Part shown: positions 54,501 to 64,000 of the stretch, one piece after another | Position numbering within the stretch: the stretch's first letter is position 1 | Layout of the letters: each line of letters begins with the position of its first letter | From: Eudorina sp. 2006-703-Eu-15 | Taxonomy: Eukaryota; Chlorophyta; Chlorophyceae; Chlamydomonadales; Volvocaceae | DNA length: 64,000 bases | Assembly: GCA_003117195.1 (NCBI GenBank) | Contig: BDSI01000059.1 | Span: 579,481-643,480 of the forward strand | Direction of reading: 5' to 3' | The notes under the pieces: generated by a model | The model's input: only the letters and a program-made list of their open reading frames with translations | Databases searched by the model: none | What the model was told of the DNA's origin: nothing | Program-made: the position numbers and the translations under genes

Positions 54501-57500
54501 CAGCTGCAAAACACGCGGTACGGCAGCACCCCACCCTCTGCTCCTGACTCCTGTGCCACGCATCGGTTCCCCAATCCATACCCACCCTCTGCTGAGTTTT
54601 CTGGGTGTGCCCGGGTTCGTTTCTTCGAGTTTATTTATTTCAATCTACCGTAATCCCCACCCTCTTTAACACACAACCCGTGGAGGGGTGTGAGGTCGAT
54701 CGGGAAGGCGGGTGCGAAGGCGGGTTCTCAATGCCGTACAGGATTCTGGTGCCACGTGCGGCATGACAGGTCAGCACCCGGGAGACAGTCTCAAAGGGGG
54801 GGTGGGGGGGAACAGGAGTTTGGTTAAGACACATTCATATTGCGCTGCAGTGCCAGATCAGTCAAGGGGGCACCTCACCGGGGTCCCCGGAGACACGTCC
54901 TTTTGTGACAGGGGGTGGAGCACGACATCCCCCCCACCCCCACCGACCGACGTACCTCGGCAGCTGCGCACCCGGTGACCCCTCTGGGGCCGCCCGCCCC
55001 TAGCCCCCTCAGGTGTCTCACCACCCTGCCCCCGTACCTCGCCCTCCTGCCGCCCCGTACCTCGCCCTCCTGCCGCCCCGTACCTCGCCCTCCTGCCGCC
55101 CCCTACCTCGCCCTTTTTGCCATATGCCACACCCCAGATGTCCCCCGGGGAGGCCTCAACCCACCTGCCCCATGCCTTGCTCCATAGCGGATGCGATCGC
55201 TGCGTCGTCGGTCAAGGGCGACCCAGCCGCCCCTGCGGGCACCCCCGCCGCCGCCGCCGCCGCCGCCATGTCCGACATCTCCACGTCCAACGGCACCAAC
55301 CGCTGTCGCTCGTCCACACTGGGCCGGGTGCTGAGCCTCCCGCTGGACGAAGAGCTACTGCTGCTGCTACTGCTGCTGCTACTGCTGCTACTGCTGCTTG
55401 AGGAACTCCTGTGGGGTATGGCGGGTATGGTAGCATTGGGGCACCGCAGTTGGAAGGATAGGGAAGGAACAGCTGCCGCGGAAACGGAAGTACCCGAATC
55501 GCTGGAGGGGAGAGGAGCCGGTAAGGTCTAAGATGGATTTGATTCCGAAGCGCCCCCCCCCCGTTCCGTCGTACAAATGTCGGTTGGTAACCGCCAACGG
55601 TCCCGTCAGTCGGTTGGGCGCCCACGGACGACGGACCTGTCCGGCGCCACCTCGTCAAGGATCTCCTCCAGCTGCTCCTCATCCGGTTGGACGAGCACCA
55701 CCATGTGTGTACGACCGATGGCAAAGAGCTTGAGCATGTCGTACATGGCAGTCGCCGCGCTGACCCTGTGCGGTCGCGGGCTTGTCATTAAACACATGCA
55801 CGCCCCAAAGCTTAACTCAAGATACTCCCCGTGACCCCTGCGCCCCACCTGGGAATCGTTCGCATCTTCAGCGAGGACACCGGCACATCCTGCGTCGCGG
55901 GAAGGACCCGGGGGCCAGTCGCAACGAATGACGGGGGAGGGTGGGCGACCGAGGGGAAGACACGCACCACATCATCATCTCCAACCCGAAAGACACCACC
56001 ACCACCACCACCATCCTTAATAACATTATTAACAACACCAACAGCAACAGCAGCAATCCGTCTTGGTGCCTCCCCGCCGCCGCCCCGCGCCTCACCTGCC
56101 CGCCCTTGCGCACGTGGCTCAGCAGCTCCTTGACCAGCACCAGCCCCACGATGTCGTGCCGGTCGGTGCCCCGGTGCACCGGGATGCGGCTGTGGCCGCT
56201 CTCCAGCACCGCCTCCACCACCGCGTCGTTCAGCGTCTCGTCCAGCGACAGCATGAACACCTTGTCCAGCGGCGTCATGGAGCGGAAGGCGATCTTGTGG
56301 GTCAGGTCGAGGGCGCCTGGGGGAGCCGATCAGTCCGACAGTGGGATGGGGTGTCGTTGCGGGGTAAGGATTGGAGAACCGATGCGGGGGGGGGGGTGTC
56401 GTTGCGGGGGGGGGGCTTGTCGTTGCCCGGGGGCTTGTCGTTGCCCGGGGGATGTTGTGCGGGGGATGTTGCGGCCGGAAGTGACAGACAGGTTGTTGTG
56501 TCATGGGCAGGCGTGCGCGCGGGGGCCGCCGCCGCCGCCGCCGCCGCCACACATGCGGGAGGGGGTGGGGGTGCCGCCGTACCCGTAAGGGGTTGCCGTA
56601 CCCGTAAGGGGGTGCCGTACCCGTGATGACGTTGATCTCGTCCTTGGACAGCTTGCCGCCCAGGCCCGTGTCCGCGCCGTGGATGTCCACCAGGGCCTGC
56701 GGGGCGGGGGAGCACGTGGTGGCGAGGGTGCAACTTGCAGCGGATTGGTAAGGCGGGTAAGGCGGCGGCGTGGGGAGGGGGAGGAGGCGTGGCGATTGTC
56801 GCATGGACGGTCGCCTCGCAGCCGGACCAGGTGCCTGCCCCCCTCGAATCGGATCCCCCAGGACCCAACTCCGGAAAAAAAGAAAAACCCTAGAGGTTGC
56901 AGACACCGCGCCCGCGCGTCCCCCCACGTGAGAACAGTATTCTGAGTCGCTTCTGGGTGTGCTCGGGTTCGTTTCTGGTTTTTTTTTAATTTTTTCACTT
57001 GACCCCTTGACATCGTGCCCCACCGTGCGCTAGCCAATCACGCAGGCTTGGGTCCAACAACCTTGCATCCGAAACAACACCATCAGAGCCCCCGTCCGGA
57101 ACCCCAACAGACGACCCCGTCCCGCGGCGGGCCCCTCCTCCTCCCCCTCCCCCCGGGAGTCCGGAAATTATCGTTGGTCAGTATTTGTCGCTGGGCCGGG
57201 TGTGTCTGGGCTACTATTACTTTTTACCCCCCAGGAGTCCGCACCTTGAGCTGAGTCCGCCTGAACAGCGTGTGGTGCTCCGAACCCAGAATCAGATCCA
57301 GGAGCTTGCCTGTGGGGGCGGTATCGGAGAGGGCGGTTCCGGAGCGGCGGCGTCACCCGAAGCTGTCAGTACGTACCCAGTGCCTCACTCAGTGGTAGTA
57401 GGAGGCACATCGCACAATCAGCAGGCGGGTGCGTGCCTTCAAACAGCCGAGGCGCGGGCCCCCCTCCACTCTCCCTCCCTCCCTGGATCTGAATTTTCCC

Positions 57501-59010
57501 CCCCGCCGAGCGGACCCAAGCTTCCGTACACCCCATCCCACCCCGCCCCACCCAACCCTCATCCCACCCACTCACCAATGGGCCACGCCAACGGGAAGGT
57601 CACAATCATCAGTCCCCGCACCAGCCAGGCCAGGTTCGCGCCCACAGCCAGCCCGAACCTGTCAACGGCAGGGCAGTGGGAAAGGGGAGCGAAGGGGGTG
57701 AACGCCGCGATCCGACGTGGACGTGGACGCGGAAAGGCAGCCGGCTGCTGACAGGTAACAGTTGAGACCGGCGCAGTCGTGCGCTGTAAGTACAGGTTTA
57801 TTTGCTGCTTGGGGCTTGGATGCTTGGACGCCGCCGCATTTATTGCGGGTGTGGCAACGGCGTCGTCACGTGTGCAGTACAGTACGGCATCACGGTGCCC
57901 CACCCACCTGGTGCAGACCGCTTGCGGGATGATCTCCCCAAAAAACAGCACCGCCGTGACGGAGATGATGATGGCGGTGATGGGGTGCAGCATCTTATCC
58001 AGGAAGATCGGCAGGGCCTTGTGGCGGGTGGGACAGACAACAGGGGACGCGGGCAAAGACGGCATCCGCAGGCAGGCTTGGTGAGCACGTCGGTGGAAAC
58101 CGGTGGACTCGGGCGTCGTGTCGGCAGGTTGTGGGACACAGGGCCGCCGCGGGGTATACAAAGAAATACAGCCCAGACACACCCAGCCAGGCGATAAATA
58201 CTTCCCAACGATAATTACTTGTACCTATAATGAAGAGCACCGGGGGAGCGCGTGTTACTGTGACGGCAGCTGTTTGATGTAGGGGACAGACAGATCGTGA
58301 TGCATGGTTTCGGTGTTTCGGAGCGCGGCCATGGCTCCGAGGCCGCTTCATCACGGCAACATGCCGAGCCCGCAGGACTGCACCCACCCAACCCCGCGCA
58401 CCTCCATGGCTGCGGCGTTGCACAGCAGCAGCGTGACCAAGAGGTGGTGCGCGTTGCGGATGACGGGCATAATACGTTCCGCATACTGCTGCTCGCGGGG
58501 CTTGCCGCTGCGCTTCAGCACCTCCAATTCCTGGGTTCGGGAAGGGGTGTGTGTAGGGGGGGGGTTGCTTCCGGGTTGACCGTTGAAAGGGAGGTGACAG
58601 TGCGGGAAAGCATGCAGCTGCGCTGGTTTGGGGCCGAACGTGAAACTCTCATTCAAGGGTCTGCGTACTGGGGCCGGAGCGCAGGACAGTTGGTGCAAGC
58701 GCACTTACGAACCACCTTCCCGCCTGAGAGAGTCCCACATCCACAGCAGGCGTTTCTCATCCAGCATTGCTTACCACTATATCCAATGATAGGAGACCTG
58801 TGTAAATGCAAAAAGCGTCAAGGTTTAGTTGATTTCGACTTCGGGACAGCTTTGTTGGACAAATCGCTCACCAAGCGTTAGCCCCGAGCATAGTCCGGAT
58901 ACGATCACCAGAAAGATGCAAACAATAAAGTAAATAATGTTGAATTCATGCACCTCCGGTTCCGCGCATTCGCTATCGGACAGGAGGAGCCGAAGACTGA
59001 AGACGTGCAT
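51310..59010 (-). CDS. CNNM/MAM3-type DUF21 + CBS membrane protein
   Basis: Fifteen exons (59010-58872, 58797-58775, 58530-58402, 58017-57908, 57658-57576, 57309-57245, 56696-56621, 56316-56096, 55889-55849, 55765-55637, 55408-55165, 54503-53976, 53443-53346, 53092-53014, 52668-51310) join in phase to 1107 residues. Family members act in Mg2+ or divalent-cation homeostasis at plasma or vacuolar membranes. The DUF21 domain (residues 1-183) shows YFIVCIFLVIVSGLCSGLTL, LLCNAAAMEALPIFLDKM, VLFFGEIIPQAVCTRFGLAV and GLMIVTFPLAWPIGKLLD. The linker has LSKDEINVITGALDLTHK. CBS1 (210-282) has SMTPLDKVFMLSLDE and GHSRIPVHRG. CBS2 begins AATAMYDMLKLFAIGRTH, is broken by about 257 low-complexity residues (Ser runs, Arg/Asp/Lys repeats), and resumes at GQPIGIITIEDVIEELLRFE. 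The 450-residue tail is Gly/Ala-rich. Confidence 0.93.
52836..52947. repeat. 16-17-bp minisatellite, about seven copies
   Basis: Tandem ATGTGAGGCGAGGGGGG units in the last intron of the CNNM gene. Confidence 0.9.
53101..53240. repeat. Roughly 27-bp minisatellite, about four copies
   Basis: Tandem units built on GAGAGGGGAGGGTGCATGAT followed by a short AT-rich link, in a CNNM intron. Confidence 0.85.
53445..53524. repeat. (GGAA)n / GGAGGGAA tract
   Basis: Purine-only tandem tract directly upstream of CNNM exon 13. On the transcript strand it is a long polypyrimidine tract ending at the acceptor, so it probably serves splicing. Confidence 0.88.
54592..54624 (+). repeat. Intron repeat CTGGGTGTGCCCGGGTTCG, copy 1
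   Basis: Shares CTGAGT and CTGGGTGTGCYCGGGTTCGT with 56942-56976. Both lie in CNNM introns and are followed by T-rich DNA. Confidence 0.7.
55033..55113. repeat. About 21-bp tandem repeat
   Basis: About four copies of GTACCTCGCCCTCCTGCCGC in a CNNM intron; the last copy is degenerate. Confidence 0.82.
56942..56976 (+). repeat. Intron repeat CTGGGTGTGCTCGGGTTCG, copy 2
   Basis: Second copy of the element at 54592-54624, followed by a T-run and AT-rich bases. Confidence 0.7.
58775..58797 (-). other. 23-nt microexon of the CNNM gene
   Basis: Bordered by TTTACACAG and GTAAGC. It supplies exactly the residues (G)LLSLDIV missing between GLTLG and ELEVLKRSG in the conserved DUF21 N-terminus, and it restores phase between flanking exons that otherwise clash. 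Confidence 0.9.
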
Positions 59011-60049
59011 TCTTCTTGAGCAAGCTATGTAGTTGTTGCCCTTGACTTTTAACGTTTAAAGGCGCTCTGTGAGATCACGTGACTGCAGGTCGTTGCCGGA
59101 AGATGCCGAAACAGAACTAGCACTCCTTGAGCACGTCATTGTAATTCGATAGATACGCAGCATTCGCTTCAGGCGACGAGTCGTAAAGATTTAATGCCTC
59201 GGAGCAGTCAGACGCCATGGTCAGACGCACTTTCGCAAAAAGGTGTACAAAGACTTGCAAAAGACGCAGCAATACAAGAATCAGGTATGCATGATGACAC
59301 CACAGGCAAAATGCAATGCACGACATTGCGTACAAATTACGTAAGTAAATCTCATTACTCAACAGTCAACGGTCTTCGTCGCATCGTCGGTCGAGGCTGG
59401 AAGGTTGCCTTGCCTTCCGCATACCACACTACATAAAGTCCCTAAAGTATCGGATAATTGTCATAAAAGACGCTCGGCTGCCCTCGGCTACCAGCCGCAC
59501 CGCCCTCCTTTCCACAACGGGCGTCGGGGCAGAGAGCGGGTCTGTCGTTACTGTGGGGTCGAGGGTCAGGTGACGGTTGTCCTGTTTATGTCACTATTCG
59601 CGCGGAGGAGGGCTTTCCACGGCTGTCGGCTCGAATAGCGAGGCTCCTGGAGCGCATGTGGGCCCACCGCAACTCAAACGTCCCCTTTGGACGGAAGTGG
59701 TCTCCTTTCCCTGCCTGTGCAGCGTCATGCACCTTCCTGTAGGCGTTCTTTGCGTGCCCTTGGGCCAGTGCCCGCCTGAGAATACACGGGTGTCATCTCC
59801 TCCCCTCACCTGCATCTATCTATTATGCTGGACTTCACTTCTCACGGCTCAGTTTCCACACACGTTCTCTTTTTACACACGCACGACGCTTTGATGCCGC
59901 CGAGCAAGGCGGGCCTCCAAACCTAACAGGCCGCCCTGTGCTCTCGCCGCCTATGCAGTATGCACCCAGGGCGGCCTGCACACAGAATGCCGCGGCCCCA
60001 GTCTCTGCCCACCCTGTCTCCCCGTCCCGTCTCGTCGGCGTGCGGGATC
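59011..60049. other. Spacer between malonyl-CoA decarboxylase stop and CNNM start
   Basis: About 1.0 kb. It should contain the CNNM promoter and the 3' end of the upstream - strand gene. No convincing coding frame is seen. Confidence 0.5.
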
Positions 60050-63000
60050 TCATTCCCCAGCCGCCAACAGTTCTAGAACCTGGGGGTGCGCCCGGACCTG
60101 CGGACGGTGGACGGTGGGGTCAGACGGAGCACATAGGGATCCATCGGGCAGCCTCCTAGGGACAACGTTTGGGGTTAGCGCAAGCGCACGCTGCAGGTTC
60201 ACATGATGGGCGTGGGGTCCAGAGCGGTTTTGATTACGGGAGACACAAACATACGATTGGCCCCGGCGACAAGTGAACCGTGGCAAAGCGCGCCCAGGGC
60301 ATAGGGTATATGCTGTGCGGGACGGCATTGCCCCGCTTGAACGACCTTGCTTCACGGCTGCGGTGCAGCTGCTCCTAACTGCTCGACCAGAGCTCCGTGC
60401 CCTACCTCATGGGCCATGATGTACCGCCAATTGTTGTCGTACACGTGTTGAAGCTCGTACTCGTAGTTGACCATGATACCCAAGCTGCGGCTCAAGCCCA
60501 GCGGGCTCAGGTCGGCCCTGTGGGGTTTGTGTGGACGGGTGGGTTAAAAAGAAGAGAATTCAACACCCACCCGCTTCTTTTCTTCAAGGATGCAAGAAAA
60601 GAAACCCCGCAGATGCAACACCCACCCGTTTCTTTTCTTCAAGAGAAAAGAAACGGGTGGGTGTTGCATTCTGCGTCCGTCCTGCTATCCCGGTGCCCCG
60701 CTCCTCAGTTACCCGCTCACCCCCGCATGCAGCGCAGCATGGGTGAGGCGTAGGATGGCAGCGGCGAAGGGCGTCAGGAAGCATCAGACGTTCCTGGGCC
60801 AGACCATCGATCCAACTCAGTCCGACCCAAGCTGATCCGACAAACACCTGCGGGGCCTCCCGCCAACCCTGGGCGCCAAGGGCGCAATGCCCCCATGTAC
60901 GAGAGATGGATCCACGCACACAGACAATCACCTGCCTGGGGGCAGTCCGTGTCTCGCGCAGCATGACATGATGTCTCAAGACACGCAGGCGGCAGGGGGG
61001 GGGCGGTGGTACAATGCGGTTCGTTGCACTATTGCGGTTTCGCTGTCTTTATTGACAAAAAGGGGGGCAATGCGGACAACTACTACTACACAATCGGTGA
61101 TTGTTTCGCGATGTCGCTGTCTTTATTGACAAAAAGGGGGCGGCAATGCGGTGCCCATGCCGGAGGAGATGCCCAAGCTGCGTCCCGCTGCCTCACCTCC
61201 AGTTCAGCCGCCACAGCGACGCGCCGTTCCGCAGGTGGAAGTGCGCCACCGGACACAGCGCGAAGAGGCGGCGCTTCTCCGAGGCCAGGTAGCGGGCTGC
61301 CAGCCGCAGAAGCAGCGGCCGAAGCACCGCCTCCACCGCGCTGCCACCGCCACCGCCACTACTGCCACCGCCACCATCACCGCCGCCACCGCCAGTACTG
61401 CCACCGCCACCGCCAGCGTCGCCGACAGCGGCAGCGGCAGCGGGCAGCCCTCCCTCCCGGCACCGGCTGTCGCCCCCCGACAGCCAACGGTCTCCCTGGA
61501 GCAGCCAACTGAGTGCGGCCGCCGCCACTGCCGGCGAGGGCTGCGCAGCTCCAGCATGCCCGGGACCTGGTGTTGCTGTTGCCGCTGTTGCTGTCCTCCC
61601 TGCCGCCACCGCACCTCCGCCTCCTCCAGTTGTTGCTGCTGCGGCCGCGCCCCCGCCCCCGTCCGCTCCTGGGGAGTCTGTTGGGGAGGCTGAGGATGCG
61701 GCTGCGGAAACCGCAGCGGCGGGATCCCCCGGGCCACCCCACCCCATCCCATGCGCCAGTCGCACCACCGCCTCCGCCTCTGCGGGGCGCAGCAGCGGCG
61801 CATCGACTGCCGCCTCCGCCCCCGGCGACCCTCTCCTTTGGGCACCCGCTGGCTGACCCGGCAGCGCCGCCGCCGCGGCCGCTCCTGACTGCTCCTGACG
61901 CAACCGCGACACCAGCCATGCGCGGAAGTTGGGAAGCGGCGACAACGTCACCAGGCGGCGGATGCTCGGGTACTCTGCCTGCGGACGGACACAGGGGCCG
62001 GTGCCAGAGGGGGTGTGTGCCTTCGGCTGTTGCCTTGACAGGCAGTTCCTGGTCGGCGCAGATATTCGGTGTGTTTAGAAATGCAACCCGCCCGCCCGCC
62101 CGATCCCAGGTGGCACCATACTTGCCACATAACCTACAAAGAAAATACGTACCATATGTAGGCGCGCGAACAGGCAACCGCGCCACCACCGCAAGGCAAA
62201 TCACACAGCAAACAATAACTACGGAAACGCTTTTACGCACGCAAACGGATTTGTTACCGACCTGCGAAATGTATGACGAATGAAAAGTGTCGGTCCCCAC
62301 GGAAGCAGCGTCGGTCGTCCGTCATGCGGGAATGCGGAAGGGAGCAAGTGGTGAGGCGAAGCGGAAGGGAACAAGGCAAAAAGACAGTAAATAGACAAGA
62401 TGAAAAACTAATAGGTTACTATGGTGGTGGCGCGGCAACAGGCAAGAATCGCGGAGGAGGGATTTGTAGGCAGGGACGCGTACGGATGTGGTACGGATGC
62501 GGTACGGTAACGTACGGATGGGGCGCAAGGTCGCAGACGGCAGTTGGGTGATGCCACATGTGCACATATTCGGTGTGTGTACAGGCAAGGGTAATTGAGT
62601 GGCTGCCTTGCATGTTTCCGAGTTGGCTCAGCGCGTGTGGTCGCTTTCGATCCGGCGGGCGGGGGCCCCGCTCGGGGGCGTCCGGTTGGACCCACCATCA
62701 GCTGCTCCGCGACGCGCTTGATTAGGAACTGGCCCAGGTCGATGCCCTTGAGCCCCGGCTGGCTGGCCGAGATGGAGTAGAAGACGGCGGTGGTCGGCGC
62801 TGGCGTGGCTGCCGCAGCTGCCATCGCAGCGTCTGAAGATGGCGAGGGCCGGGGCCCCGGCCCCGCGCCAGGCCGCGCGGGGTGCAGAGTGCCCGCGGCG
62901 CCGTCATCGCGCCCGCCCTCGTGCTTGGCCGAGTCCCCGCCCTCGTCCTCGTGCAGGATGTCGTGCATGGAGGCTGCGGGCTGTGGCACTCCGGGGCGGG

Positions 63001-63549
63001 GGGAATGCACCCCGGATGATACCGAGCCGCAAAAAGGGCGGGGGCGCACTTGCTGTCATCGCCTGAGTGAGCGCGCGAGCTGGAGGACGAGGTCCTCGCA
63101 CAGCAACGGGCGTGCCTGACGTGGTCACCTCGGGCTCACCTCCGACCTGTACACACGCCCGGCGACCGGCTGGACCCACCATCAGCCGTTTCTCAATAAA
63201 CACACGATGGGTCAAGGGAAGCCAACCCAACGGCGTACGCGTACGGGGTTGCATCGTCAACGGCCTCGGACTTCGACGACCATCGACCAGCGACGCGCAC
63301 ACGCGCGCGCACAAGTGCCCAAGGAACGAACCCCCCAACAGCGCATAACAAACGGGGTTGTAAAATGTGAAGCCAACATCAAGTCATCAACAGCCGAAGA
63401 GGCATGGCGAACGCACCCAGCATCCCCCCAAGATTGGCATTGCATCCCCTCCCTCCCAACGACGCACGCGAAGACGACACACAACACACCTACCGGCAAC
63501 CGGACAGCGCCGCCACGCACCCGTCCCACCCCCGAACCGCCTGACCACA

Positions 63550-63606
<57 letters not shown>

Positions 63607-63894
63607 TTCCCTCGCTCCACTGCTCCCAGCCGTGTAATCGTCCCAACCCCAGCCCAACCCCAGCCCAACCTCAGCCCTCTCACCCTGTCCCAGCCCCAGC
63701 CCAGCCCTCCCACCCGGTCCCAACCCCAACCCCCTCACCCTGTCCATCAGCGCCGTGTGCAGCACCACCAGCGGCTCCCCCGGCATGCTCGGGTGCGTGA
63801 AAGCGAACACGCGGCGCCGCGGACCCAGCCGCCGCCGCAGCTCCTCCCAGCTGCCTCCCAGCGGGTGCACCGCCTCACACTGCATCACCCGCTC
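60050..63894 (-). CDS. MLYCD: Malonyl-CoA decarboxylase, N-terminus beyond the right edge
   Basis: Exons 63894-63739, 62980-62696, 61978-61197, 60517-60406 and 60097-60050 join in phase to 460 visible residues. The enzyme turns malonyl-CoA into acetyl-CoA and CO2. Family blocks, in order: [116 protein letters not shown] and [10 protein letters not shown]. The Ser of TLSPLP and the His of AHFHLRNGA correspond to the catalytic pair known in the human enzyme (Ser329, His423). Exon 3 contains about 150 residues of Gly/Ala-rich insertion around an [12 protein letters not shown] island. The C-terminus LLAAGE lacks the SKL peroxisomal signal of animal forms. The last exon is short and less certain. 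Confidence 0.92.
60613..60669. repeat. 26-bp perfect inverted repeat with 5-bp loop
   Basis: Arms 60613-60638 and 60644-60669 are exact reverse complements (ATGCAACACCCACCCG outermost, TTTCTTTTCT innermost), with loop TCAAG. A related single arm with one change lies at about 60562-60587, followed by AAGAAAAGAAACC. All are in the malonyl-CoA decarboxylase intron before exon 4. Confidence 0.93.
62068..62105 (-). repeat. GGGTTGCATTTCT repeat, copy 3
   Basis: On the - strand it reads GATCGGGCGGGCGGGCGGGT, TGCATTTCTAAACACAC, matching copies near 30250 and 39380. It is intronic in malonyl-CoA decarboxylase. Confidence 0.8.
63552..63606. repeat. (CT)n microsatellite
   Basis: About 50 bp of CT dinucleotides in the malonyl-CoA decarboxylase intron between the first two visible exons. 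Confidence 0.93.
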
Positions 63895-63899
63895 CTGCG

Positions 63900-63985
63900 C
63901 GCGTGTGTGTGTTCAATGAGAAACCCGCCCAGAACCGCATGTGTGTGTGTTCAGAAATGCAACGCACCCGCCCGCCATGTGTGTG
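63900..63985 (-). repeat. GGGTTGCATTTCT repeat, copy 4 plus degenerate copy
   Basis: On the - strand GCGGGTGCGTTGCATTTCTG is followed by AACACACACACA. A second weaker copy (GGGCGGGTTTCTCATTGAAC, then ACACACAC) directly follows. It is intronic, next to the right edge. Confidence 0.7.
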
Positions 63986-64000
63986 TATGAGGAGCATGTG

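Overview
The window looks like nuclear DNA of a volvocine green alga (Volvox, Gonium or Chlamydomonas type). The genes are GC-rich and cut by many short GT..AG introns. Several conserved domains are interrupted by Gly/Ala/Ser/Pro homopolymer runs. One gene encodes a secreted WSC/proline-rich/PAN wall-type protein, and introns and spacers are full of (CA)n, (CT)n and minisatellite DNA. No prokaryotic operon features are seen. I assigned families by eye from translated exons and built the gene models by joining exons whose splice phases agree; no database search was run.

Layout, left to right: a coiled-coil protein gene (- strand, 2873 to the left edge); a complete five-exon PLAC8 gene (+, 4679-6710) with a SINE in its last intron; a secreted WSC + proline-rich + PAN protein (-, 11148-8621); the ribosome-biogenesis factor LTV1 (-, 19699-13862, ten exons); an acetyl-CoA C-acetyltransferase (+, 20191-24417, eight exons); a tentative nuclear-type protein of unknown family (+, about 26281-28674); an unresolved stretch with candidate exons on both strands (28675-31680); a 763-residue low-complexity protein (-, 34607-32209) with a complete SINE just beyond its stop; the splicing factor RBM22/SLT11/ECM2 (-, 40982-36769); ribosomal protein L19 (+, 41396-43665); a very long F-box/leucine-rich-repeat protein (+, 44309-49187); a CNNM/MAM3-type DUF21-CBS membrane protein (-, 59010-51310, 15 exons including a 23-nt microexon); and malonyl-CoA decarboxylase (-, running in from the right edge to 60050).

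Functional links: LTV1, RPL19 and RBM22 are ribosome-assembly and splicing housekeeping genes, and two of them lie head to head with a neighbour across spacers under 500 bp (LTV1/thiolase and RBM22/RPL19). Thiolase and malonyl-CoA decarboxylase are both acyl-CoA enzymes but sit 36 kb apart and show no sign of co-regulation.

The most unusual content is repeat-based: a tRNA-related SINE family with target-site duplications, an over-represented interrupted palindrome GACCCNNGGGTC found in introns, spacers and exons, several short intron-borne repeat families, a 26-bp perfect inverted repeat, and long in-frame insertions inside the CBS, thiolase and malonyl-CoA decarboxylase domains.
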